From NCBI GenBank assembly GCA_050246735.1, contig JBFWVM010000023.1:1-64000 (forward strand): 64,000 nucleotides of DNA, written 5' to 3'. Numbering within the stretch: the stretch's first letter is position 1; every line of letters starts with the position of its first letter. The position numbers were made by a program, and so were the translations under genes. Positions 8,082 through 15,453 of the stretch are shown here, in pieces. The DNA is from Taklimakanibacter sp050246735. GTDB lineage: Bacteria; Pseudomonadota; Alphaproteobacteria; Rhizobiales; Aestuariivirgaceae. The notes beneath the pieces were generated by a model. That model saw only the letters and a program-made list of their open reading frames with translations. It did not search any database and was not told the DNA's origin.

Positions 8082-9464
8082 TCAGTCGACCGTCTCGACG
8101 CCGGTGCCGAACCACTTGTTGCGGACGCGGTCGTAATTCTCGAGCGGGTCGTAGTAGTCGGCGCCGAGCCCGATCTGCCGGGCGGTCAGCCGGCCGATCG
8201 AGCCCAGGATCTGGTAGGCGGCGACGATCTGGTCGCGCTCGGCCTGGGCCAGGGTGACTTGCGAATCGAGAAGCTCGGCCTCGGCATTGAGCACATCGAG
8301 CGTGGTGCGCGATCCGACCAGATATTCCTGGCGCACGCCTTCGAGAGCAAGCCTGTTGCCCGAGACCTGCGCCTTGGCGGCGGCAATGGTCTCGCGCGAC
8401 GCGACCAGGAAATTCCACGCGGTGACGACGGTTTCCCGCACCGTCCGGGCGGCGCCGATGATCTCGATGCGCCGCTGGCTTTCCACCTGCTTGGCTTCGC
8501 GCACCGCGGAATAGACGCTGCCCGATTCATAGAGCGGCACGCTCACCCGGCCGAGGACGCTCAACTGCTCCACATTGCCGTCGGAGGGGTGGTCGAGATC
8601 GTCGATGCTTTTCGATCCGCTGGCCTCGAGGGTCACGGTGGGCAGGAGATCGCCCTTGACCACGCCGACATTGTACCTGGCGGCCTCGGCGGTGAAGGCG
8701 GCGGCAAGGATATTGGGGTTGATCTTCTCGGCGAGCGCGTTGGCGCTTTCGAGGCTCTTCGGCAGCTTGGGCAGCTTCGGATATTTGAGCGAGCCCGGCG
8801 CATGGCCGACGACCTTGTTGTAGGTCGCGATGCTGGCGGCGAGGTTCGACTTGGCTTCGGCGACCGTCGCCTCCGACAGAGCGAGGCGGGCGCGCGACTG
8901 GGCCACGTCGGTGCGGGTGACTTCGCCGACATTGAAGCGCTCTTGCGAGGACCGCAGCTGCTCGCGCAGGACCGTCACGTTGCGCTGCCTGAGGGACAGG
9001 ATGCGGCGGTCGCGGATCACGTTCATATAGGCCTGCACGGTGTCGAACAGCGTCTGCTGCTCGACGGCGAGCAGGTTCTGCCGGCCGGCCTCGACCGTCG
9101 CTTCGGCGCGCTTGACGCCCTTGACCGTCTTGAAGCCGCGGAAGATCGGCTGGGTCAGGGTAATGGAAAAATCGGCGGGATAGGATGTGCCGCTCCGCCC
9201 GGTGGTGTCGGGCTCGATATCGGTGTCGGTTATGCCGGCATCGGCGCCGGCGTCGATGCGCGGGCGCCATCCCGACAGCGCCTGCGCGGTCTGCTCGTCG
9301 GTGGCCCGCTGCCGGGCGCGCTCCGCGCGCAAGGTCGGATTGCCGGAATAGGCGCTGACGAGCGCTTGATTCAAGGTTTCGGCTTTGACCGCCGGTGATG
9401 TGAGCAGCAAAGGCAGGGCCACGACCCCGGCCAATCCCCACGCGACTCCCCGCTTACGCCCCAT
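8082..9464 (-). CDS. tolC: TolC-family outer-membrane efflux/secretion channel
   Basis: A 460-residue exported protein with an N-terminal signal peptide (basic RKRGVAWG, then a hydrophobic core, cleavage near AVKA-ET). Two outer-membrane efflux protein repeats follow, rich in long Ala/Glu/Arg helices that build the periplasmic tunnel, and motifs such as GWRPRIDAGADAGI and QPIFRGFKT are typical. TolC channels work with ABC or RND pumps for type I secretion or drug export. No partner pump lies next to it, so it may serve several. The ATG at 9464 is used; a TTG lies two codons upstream. Confidence 0.92.
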   Translation of the reverse strand: MGRKRGVAWGLAGVVALPLLLTSPAVKAETLNQALVSAYSGNPTLRAERARQRATDEQTAQALSGWRPRIDAGADAGITDTDIEPDTTGRSGTSYPADFSITLTQPIFRGFKTVKGVKRAEATVEAGRQNLLAVEQQTLFDTVQAYMNVIRDRRILSLRQRNVTVLREQLRSSQERFNVGEVTRTDVAQSRARLALSEATVAEAKSNLAASIATYNKVVGHAPGSLKYPKLPKLPKSLESANALAEKINPNILAAAFTAEAARYNVGVVKGDLLPTVTLEASGSKSIDDLDHPSDGNVEQLSVLGRVSVPLYESGSVYSAVREAKQVESQRRIEIIGAARTVRETVVTAWNFLVASRETIAAAKAQVSGNRLALEGVRQEYLVGSRTTLDVLNAEAELLDSQVTLAQAERDQIVAAYQILGSIGRLTARQIGLGADYYDPLENYDRVRNKWFGTGVETVD

Positions 9465-9533
9465 GCCCAAAACTCACCCTATGTTTCCTTCGAGCCCGAT
9501 CCCCCGCGATCTTAGCGCAAGATCGGAACCCAA

Positions 9534-10190
9534 TCAAAAGACAAAGCCCGGCCTGTCCACTGTCACCCCGGGCAGCCGGCCGATCGAGGCCTCGAAGGCC
9601 GGCAACGGGCTGATCGACCCGTCATGACGATTATAGGCGGTCGCGGTGGCGACAGCATTGTCGCCGACCACGGCGACCAGCCGCCCGCCGTCGCGCAATT
9701 GCTGGAAGAGCGCGGACGGCACGGCCGGCACACGGCCATCGACCAGGATGGCGTCATAGGGCTGCCCCTCGCTCCAGCCCGCCGCATGGTCGGCCTTGTG
9801 GATCTGCGCATTGGCGATGCCGAGGCGCGCAAGATTGGCCCGCGCAGTCTCCGCCAGGGCCTCGTCGGCGTCGATGGCGATCACCGATCCTGCCAGGGCG
9901 GCAAGGAGCGCCGTCGCGTAGCCCGTGCCGCATCCGACATGCAGGACGGTCTGGTCGGGTTCGATCTCGGCGAGCTGCGCCAGCTTGGCCAGGACCATGG
10001 GCTCCATCAGGTAGCGGCCGGGGCCGATCGCGACGTCCTCGTCCATATAGGCCAGGCCGCGGCGCGTCTCGGGCACGAAGATCTCGCGCGGCAGCGTGGC
10101 CATCGCCTGGACGATGCGGCCGTCGGTGATGCCGTTGGGCCGCACTTGCGAGACGATCATCTTCGAGCGGGCGAGAGCAAAATCGGTCAT
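9534..10190 (-). CDS. pcm: Protein-L-isoaspartate O-methyltransferase family protein
   Basis: A 218-residue SAM-dependent methyltransferase. Motif I is HVGCGTGYATALLAAL, preceded by the PIMT region PREIFVPETRRGLAYMDEDV and LMEPMVLAKLAQL, then IDADEALAETARANL and DAILVDGRVPAVP. PIMT repairs isoaspartyl residues in damaged proteins. Many alphaproteobacterial members of this subgroup sit upstream of tolC, as here, and may have a different substrate. The start at 10190 (MTDFALARSKMIVSQVRPNG) fits the family; in-frame starts at 10226 and 10244 would add a short unrelated tail. Confidence 0.85.
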   Translation of the reverse strand: MTDFALARSKMIVSQVRPNGITDGRIVQAMATLPREIFVPETRRGLAYMDEDVAIGPGRYLMEPMVLAKLAQLAEIEPDQTVLHVGCGTGYATALLAALAGSVIAIDADEALAETARANLARLGIANAQIHKADHAAGWSEGQPYDAILVDGRVPAVPSALFQQLRDGGRLVAVVGDNAVATATAYNRHDGSISPLPAFEASIGRLPGVTVDRPGFVF

Positions 10191-10281
10191 AAGCTGCTGA
10201 TAACCAAATAGGTGTTGTCTGTCCATCGGCCAATCGTAACACATTGTAGTCGCCGCGGGCTTCGACTATAAGCCCGGGCCA

Positions 10282-10355
10282 GGCCTCGTGGCGGAGTGGT
10301 TACGCAGCGGACTGCAAATCCGTGTACCTCGGTTCGATTCCGGGCGAGGCCTCCA
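10282..10355 (+). tRNA. tRNA-Cys (anticodon GCA)
   Basis: Acceptor GGCCTCG pairs with CGAGGCC, the anticodon loop contains GCA (ACTGCAAAT), the T-arm is GGTTCGATTCC and CCA is encoded. Confidence 0.96.
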
Positions 10356-10447
10356 GATTCCCCTTTCGTGCCAGTGCCTTCTGTTCGTTTCCGGCAGCGA
10401 TGCGGGAACCGCTCGAGGCCGGCCGGGAAAACAGGAAAGAAGAGAAA

Positions 10448-10729
10448 TCAGACCGGCTTCCGTCTGGCGGAGAAACCGAAGCGGCGCGCCCATTTTGGCG
10501 AGCGCCGGAGCAGCCAGCGGCCGAGGCGCACATCGAGACGGCGCTTGAGACGGCGCGCCATGGGAATGTCGACGGCGAGGACGAGAAGGCCCAGGGGCAC
10601 CATCCAGAAGCCGAGGACCGGAAGGAATCCCAATATGCCTCCCAGGATGAGCACGCCGCCGAGCATGACCCGGACCACCGGGTTGCCGGGCACCGGGATG
10701 GTCCGGCCGCCGAATTTTACGCGTCGCAT
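10448..10729 (-). CDS. Small conserved inner-membrane protein, function unknown
   Basis: A 93-residue protein with two hydrophobic segments (VVRVMLGGVLILGGILGF and LPVLGFWMVPLGLLVLAVDI) joined by a short Pro-Gly turn and followed by a strongly basic tail (RRLKRRLDVRLGRW). Similar proteins occur widely in Rhizobiales and have no known role. The ATG at 10729 is preferred; upstream a TTG at 10795 would add 22 residues. It lies between tRNA-Cys and tRNA-Asn on the opposite strand. Confidence 0.7.
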   Translation of the reverse strand: MRRVKFGGRTIPVPGNPVVRVMLGGVLILGGILGFLPVLGFWMVPLGLLVLAVDIPMARRLKRRLDVRLGRWLLRRSPKWARRFGFSARRKPV

Positions 10730-10839
10730 CCTCTGGGCCCGTATGTTGACGGAAAGGATATAGGACGGCCGCGGTGCTTTTTCGAGGACCGCCAAAAAGG
10801 CTTTGAAGCCCGGGAAGACCTCTGCTATAGCGGCGCCAT

Positions 10840-10915
10840 TCCCCGGTAGCTCAGTCGGTAGAGCAAGCGGCTGTTAACCGCTGGGTCGCTGGTTCGAGTC
10901 CGGCCCGGGGAGCCA
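10840..10915 (+). tRNA. tRNA-Asn (anticodon GUU); likely island insertion point
   Basis: Acceptor TCCCCGG pairs with CCGGGGA, the D-arm is TAGCTCAGTCGGTA, the anticodon loop CTGTTAA holds GUU, the T-arm is GGTTCGAGTCC and CCA is encoded. The accessory region with CRISPR-associated, toxin-antitoxin and Fic genes starts immediately downstream. tRNA 3' ends are common integrase targets, but I found no integrase and no second copy of the tRNA 3' end in the window. Confidence 0.97.
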
Positions 10916-11232
10916 CCGCCCTTTTGTCCACGCCAGGGCACGGCGCTGCGCGCCGCCTACGATTTCCCTACCCTGCGATCTTTTTCGATCCCGCCGGCTC
11001 GGCCAGCGTAGGGGCCGAAGGTCGATCGAAGTCAGTAGCAAATTAGCGTAGCGCTCCGACTACGCATAGGTCCGCAAGACTCGGATCGTAGATTCGGCGG
11101 TGGCGTACAGAGACTTGCGAGCGGGGATACGTAAATGTATCGCCGTCTTCCATGGATGGGCCCAAAAGCGCCCACGCCGCAAGCCACGTCGATCCCGGTT
11201 GGATCGCAAGGAATTCAGAATCCTATACGGCG
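10916..11232. other. Intergenic stretch without a gene, between tRNA-Asn and csb2
   Basis: This is where a CRISPR array could be expected, next to the cas operon. No direct repeats of 25-40 bp with regular spacing are visible. Two small inverted repeats occur: GCGTAG/CTACGC (11046-11051 and 11060-11065) and GATCC-CGGTT-GGATC (11191-11205). The second lies about 30 bp beyond the csb2 stop on the operon's downstream side and could be a weak terminator stem, but no T-run follows. Confidence 0.6.
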
Positions 11233-13524
11233 CTATGAGTTTGACACTTCGGGGACGAAGAGGCCAAGGCCGAAATGAGCCGAGCGGCCGAGTGATATTG
11301 GCCCGACGACAGGATTCGGAAATACCAATCTGACGAAACTGCCGCGTTTGTCAGGGGCGCCACGATCTCGTTCGACACGAATCGTGTCGAACGAGATCAA
11401 ACGGCCATTGCGGCGTTTTGGTGGTCCCAGCAGCTCGACTTCAGGCTCCAACGTACCGGGAAAACGCGCAGACCATTCCCATCGGATTTGGTTGCGGACA
11501 AGGAATACCCGACCCGCGGACATCTCGCGCCGCTTGCCAAATCGCGGCATGACGTAGGGCGTCGCTGATCGCCAGACTTGGCTCGGACCGACAAGGCGTC
11601 GGAACCCAGTGACCGCCTCCGGCCCCCCGATCGCCTGGAGCGACAGATCGATGTCATGGTGCAAAGCCAGATTCCACAGCCGTTGCAGGCCGCGCAGCCG
11701 CTCCAGCGCACGGTCGGAAAAGCCAGTGCGGCAGTAAACGGTCAGGTGGTCGATCAGTCCGTCGTCATCCGCGTCCTCGGGAAGAAAGAAGGCGTGGGCA
11801 TGGGCGGGATCGTCACGCAACGGCCCATCTTCATCATGCCCGGACAACTCGGGCGGCGGGAATCCGCCCGACATCAACGCCCGCCGCAGCACGTCGGCAA
11901 TGAACACAGTTCTTTCCACCCGCGGCCGGTTATCCCCGTCAACATGATATCTCGCTATCTCCGGCCGTCCGAGCGTCTCGTCCGTCACCGCGCGAAATAG
12001 CCCCAACCCTAGAAAGCGACCATCGCCGATCAGAAGTGGCCCTCCCCGCGGCTCGTCGAACGTGATCTCGGCATGGAGCCGCGGCCGTCCCGAGAGCCAG
12101 ACCTGCTTCGTATCATTCGCGCTCGTCGGCAGCCGCCAATTTGCATCCGCTCGCGGCTGGTGCGGCCCGAACGGATCCCGTCGCAGGCGGAAGCCCGCGA
12201 CCTTGTCGACGCCGGCGTGTTTCAAGGCACGCTCGAAGAGGATGCCTTCCTCATGACGGCGCTTCGCGTCGGCCCGAACCCGGGCCTCGTTCGGCGCATC
12301 CCTGGAAGGCTGCCGGCGGCTCACCCGTCCCGGAAGCAGAACCGGCGAAACGGATCGCCAGACTCGCGCCGGACCGCGATAGCGAGCAAGCATCGCCTGT
12401 TCCGGCGTATCATCATCGTCGACCGATGCCAGGCGAACGTTCAGCGAATGTGAGCGCGGCAGCGCGACGTTGATCTCCCGATTGTTCAACGCGCGGCGTA
12501 TGGTTTCGGACGGAAGCGGAAACCCTGCCGGCACGCTCACCAGCACGCGCCGCAGCAGGCCGTCGGAATGTTCGTGGCCGATGGAGGGGAGCGGCGAGAC
12601 GCGAAGCCGCCGCGCCGTGTCGTCGGCGCCCGCCCCGCGCCCGATCACCAGCCGCTCGATCTCCTCCGGAGACGTTCCCGGCGCGCGTTCGGGACGATCA
12701 CGCAGGGCCGTCGCAAAGCTGTCGGCCAGGCTCAGCCGAATCGCGTGAGCCAACACGGCCGCTGCTTCGGGCGCCACCGGCAACAGCGCATCGTCCTCGC
12801 CCGCAGGTGCGCGCAACACGAACAGAAGATGGGCGTCCTCACCAGTTGGCGGAACGGCCCGGCGATGCCTGACGGTGGGCCGGTGTTCGCGCAAGCTTCC
12901 GCTTTTCAGTCGTTCAAGGTTTGCCTCGTGACGCTCGAACAGACTTTTGAGCGTCCCTTCGCCGGGGGAAGCACCGGAAGGCCAGGACACGATGCCGTCC
13001 GCGGCAACAGGGCGCTCGTGTGCGATCCGGATGTCGGCCACCGCATGGTCGAGGCCAGTGCCCAGCACGACCAGACGCCGGACGACCCGCCGCACCGCCT
13101 CGGCCGTGCCACGGGAGGCTTCATCGATCTCCCAAGCATAGATCAGCGGCGCGCGCCCGAGCATCCGAGGCCACACGACCTTGAGTTCCTTCTCGCCCGC
13201 GACCAGCCGGTCGAGGTGCGCGCCTTTCCTGAGCGCCGCGAGGTGACGGTCGGCCTGATTGTTCGGTACGGCGATACGATAGGGGCTGAGCCTTTCCGCC
13301 TTCGGCGCCAAGACGACTTGCGGTGCGCCGAGCGACTCCAGCCAGCGCAACGCCGTCTCGCCTGCCTCCCGGTTTTCGGCGGCCCAGCGTCCCGACAGCG
13401 CGCCGGCGGTGATCGCCTGAAACAGACGCAGCGGGGTCGGCGGCCACTCCGGCTGCGTGTCGCCATCGCGGCCGTGGTAGCGGCCGTTGAGGAAACGCAC
13501 CTCGATGGAGAACCAGAGGGTCAC
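11233..13524 (-). CDS. csb2: Type I-G CRISPR-associated protein Csb2 (Cas5-Cas6 fusion, GSU0054 type)
   Basis: A 763-residue protein beginning TLWFSIEVRFLNGRYHGRD. The RAMP-like start, a middle with RYRGPARVWRSVSPVLLPG, and a C-terminal half repeating the pattern SQVWRSATPYVMPR then FLVRNQIRWEW and HFGLGLFVPE are features of Csb2. In type I-G systems this protein combines the Cas5 role (holding the crRNA 5' handle) and the Cas6 role (cutting the repeat). The GTG start at 13524 overlaps the csb1 stop as GTGA. It is the last gene of the operon; no cas4-cas1 or cas2 follows. Confidence 0.88.
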   Translation of the reverse strand: MTLWFSIEVRFLNGRYHGRDGDTQPEWPPTPLRLFQAITAGALSGRWAAENREAGETALRWLESLGAPQVVLAPKAERLSPYRIAVPNNQADRHLAALRKGAHLDRLVAGEKELKVVWPRMLGRAPLIYAWEIDEASRGTAEAVRRVVRRLVVLGTGLDHAVADIRIAHERPVAADGIVSWPSGASPGEGTLKSLFERHEANLERLKSGSLREHRPTVRHRRAVPPTGEDAHLLFVLRAPAGEDDALLPVAPEAAAVLAHAIRLSLADSFATALRDRPERAPGTSPEEIERLVIGRGAGADDTARRLRVSPLPSIGHEHSDGLLRRVLVSVPAGFPLPSETIRRALNNREINVALPRSHSLNVRLASVDDDDTPEQAMLARYRGPARVWRSVSPVLLPGRVSRRQPSRDAPNEARVRADAKRRHEEGILFERALKHAGVDKVAGFRLRRDPFGPHQPRADANWRLPTSANDTKQVWLSGRPRLHAEITFDEPRGGPLLIGDGRFLGLGLFRAVTDETLGRPEIARYHVDGDNRPRVERTVFIADVLRRALMSGGFPPPELSGHDEDGPLRDDPAHAHAFFLPEDADDDGLIDHLTVYCRTGFSDRALERLRGLQRLWNLALHHDIDLSLQAIGGPEAVTGFRRLVGPSQVWRSATPYVMPRFGKRREMSAGRVFLVRNQIRWEWSARFPGTLEPEVELLGPPKRRNGRLISFDTIRVERDRGAPDKRGSFVRLVFPNPVVGPISLGRSAHFGLGLFVPEVSNS

Positions 13525-14609
13525 GACGAGGCCGCGGCTGCTTCGTCTTCGCCCTTGGCGCGCTTCTTCACCTCGGCCTTGGCCCCGGCCTTTGTCGCGG
13601 CCCAGGTGTCGGGTTTGAAGCCTTTGGGGAAAAAGCGGTCGCGCGCCGCGCGCACATAGGCGAGCACCACCTCATGCGGCAGATCAACCTCCTCTTCCGA
13701 TCCGTCGAACCCGACCGCTTTCCACCGAGCGGGAGCCTCGCCGTCCTTGGGCTTAGCCGGCACCAGGCTGCACCCCTGGCGCAGGAACAGGTCGGTCGGC
13801 GCGGTCGCGGCGGCCAGCGCGAGCCCCAGCACGTATTGGCGGAGATACTTGCCGCGCTCCGTATCGGCACCGGCCCCTAGGCGCTGTATGCCCGCAAGGT
13901 GGATGGTGAGCGTGCGAACGATGCGGCCGTCCTCGACCAGTTCGACGCCGCCCGGCTGACGCCCGCTCGGCGAGTCTCGGAAACCGGCCTGTGAGCGCTG
14001 GTCCAGTTCCTTTTTTTCCTTGCTCTCGTCAAGCAGGTCCGCCTCCACGTAGTCGACGGCGGCGAAATACTGGGCCGAGCGCTGACGCCGCTCGACGCCA
14101 TAGGCATCGATCCGCGCTTCGAGCAGGCGCGGGAGTTTGGCACCGGTGCTCCGGCTGTCCCAAGCGCCGAACACCAGCGTCGTTGGCGCGAAGCCGGCGA
14201 GATCGGCATGGTTGCCGAGCAGAACCTTCTCGAAGGCGGCTTCGACGATCTTTACCTTGTCCGGCACCGAGCGCACTAACGCGTCGGCGGCGCGGTGGCC
14301 GAGTTCGAGTAGGTTCTTCGGCTTCGTGTTGTTGCCGGCCTTGATCGTGATCTGCGGCACCAGGTCAGCGAGTTCCCGCATGAACAATGGCTCGAGCCGG
14401 TTCGCCTCCGCGCCGGGCGTGTCGAGCGTGACGACGCCGCGGCCGTCGATCTGGTCAACGACATAGTCGGACGGATCGCCCTTCTTCGCCGGCGCGAACG
14501 TCGGCGGGAAGACCAGCGTGCCGACCACCGGCCGCAGCGGCTGCTCCAGCACGAGGGCGGCCGCCTCGCCTTCCGCCCAGCCGTCCAGCTTCTTTCCAAG
14601 GTCAGTCAT
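13521..14609 (-). CDS. csb1: Type I-G CRISPR-associated protein Csb1 (Cas7, backbone subunit)
   Basis: A 362-residue protein of the GSU0053/Csb1 family, the Cas7-type subunit expected to coat the crRNA spacer along the Cascade backbone. Recognisable parts are GRGVVTLDTPGAEANRLEPL near residue 50, LLELGHRAADALVR, the Cas7-like TTLVFGAWDSRSTGAKLPRL and HLAGIQRLGA. The ATG at 14609 has AGGAGG six bases upstream; another ATG lies two codons earlier. It overlaps the preceding gene by 8 bp and the next by 4 bp, so the four cas genes are translationally coupled. Confidence 0.88.
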   Translation of the reverse strand: MTDLGKKLDGWAEGEAAALVLEQPLRPVVGTLVFPPTFAPAKKGDPSDYVVDQIDGRGVVTLDTPGAEANRLEPLFMRELADLVPQITIKAGNNTKPKNLLELGHRAADALVRSVPDKVKIVEAAFEKVLLGNHADLAGFAPTTLVFGAWDSRSTGAKLPRLLEARIDAYGVERRQRSAQYFAAVDYVEADLLDESKEKKELDQRSQAGFRDSPSGRQPGGVELVEDGRIVRTLTIHLAGIQRLGAGADTERGKYLRQYVLGLALAAATAPTDLFLRQGCSLVPAKPKDGEAPARWKAVGFDGSEEEVDLPHEVVLAYVRAARDRFFPKGFKPDTWAATKAGAKAEVKKRAKGEDEAAAASS

Positions 14610-15453
14610 CGTCATCCTCCTTCGGTCCGGGACTTTGTTCTTCCGCGCGGGTGAATGCCTTGTATTGGTCGTTCGGTGCGCCGGCGACGCCGCTGCGCTC
14701 CTTGCGCCCGAGTAGACGGAACCGGAACCGCCGCAAGCCCGGCGGTTCGAATACGCAGCCGGCTGCGGCCCGCGCCAGTTCCACCGGCAGCGGCTGCGTC
14801 CAGACGCCGAAGACGAGCGCACCGCCGTCCTGAGCCGGTCGAAAACCCTGCAAGCCAATCGCGGCAAACAGCTCGACGGCGGGGAAATCTTCACCGCCGA
14901 TACCGAGTGCATCGGACGAAAAGCCCACGTCCAGCGCCGCCCGCCCTTTGCGCGCATCGAAGCCGAACACCGACGCACCGCCTTCGGCGTAGCTGAGGTC
15001 GAACAGGCTCGGCACACTGACGTCGAGTGAGCCGATCCACTCCAGAAGATGCGCGACCACCTTGGGTCCCTTCATCTGGCCCGCGAAGGTTTTGATGCGC
15101 GTGCGCCCGAAATCCTCGGCGCTCCAGCTATTCAGGCGCCACGTGTTGCCGTCCGGCCAGGATAGGACAGCCGGATCGTCTCCCGATCCGGAATAGCTGT
15201 ATTCGACCGGCGGCCGGTTGGAACCGCGCGCACGCAAGGTCTTTTTCGTGACGCCTTCAACCGAGGCTTCCCGGAGCCAATCGACGAGCGCGGAAACGTC
15301 GCCCGGCGCATCGACGTGAAACTGGTCGTCATCGAAATGTCCGGTAACGAAGGCACGGCCGCGCCACAGGCGGTCAGCGGCTTCGAGCAGCCCGCAGCAG
15401 GCAAGAAGCTGCCCCGGATTACCGAGATCGACGTTGACCGCGAATCCGCTCAT
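14602..15453 (-). CDS. Type I-G Cas8-like large subunit (Csb3/Cas8u2, GSU0052 position)
   Basis: A 283-residue protein starting SGFAVNVDLGNPGQLLACCG, a start I associate with the I-G/I-U gene between cas3 and csb1. It also carries WRLNSWSAEDFGRTRIKTFAG and FDLSYAEGGASVFGFDARKG. By position (as GSU0052 in Geobacter) it should be the large subunit that recognises the PAM and recruits Cas3. The family name (Csb3 versus Cas8u2/Cas8g) is less certain than the role. The start ATG overlaps the cas3 stop as ATGA. It ends in a run of Asp residues; the csb1 SD lies inside its last codons. Confidence 0.75.
   Translation of the reverse strand: MSGFAVNVDLGNPGQLLACCGLLEAADRLWRGRAFVTGHFDDDQFHVDAPGDVSALVDWLREASVEGVTKKTLRARGSNRPPVEYSYSGSGDDPAVLSWPDGNTWRLNSWSAEDFGRTRIKTFAGQMKGPKVVAHLLEWIGSLDVSVPSLFDLSYAEGGASVFGFDARKGRAALDVGFSSDALGIGGEDFPAVELFAAIGLQGFRPAQDGGALVFGVWTQPLPVELARAAAGCVFEPPGLRRFRFRLLGRKERSGVAGAPNDQYKAFTRAEEQSPGPKEDDDD

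Noticed and set aside
4682..8257. Very long open frame on the plus strand across valS and popZ
   Set aside because: It is the antisense shadow of valS and popZ; its translation is rich in Arg, Asp, His and Val in the manner typical of GC-rich antisense frames and has no family motif.
10916..11232. CRISPR array next to the cas operon
   Set aside because: No repeated unit of 25-40 bp with regular spacing is visible; only two short inverted repeats occur.
12568..13659. Plus-strand open frame inside csb2
   Set aside because: Antisense to csb2; composition without domain features.
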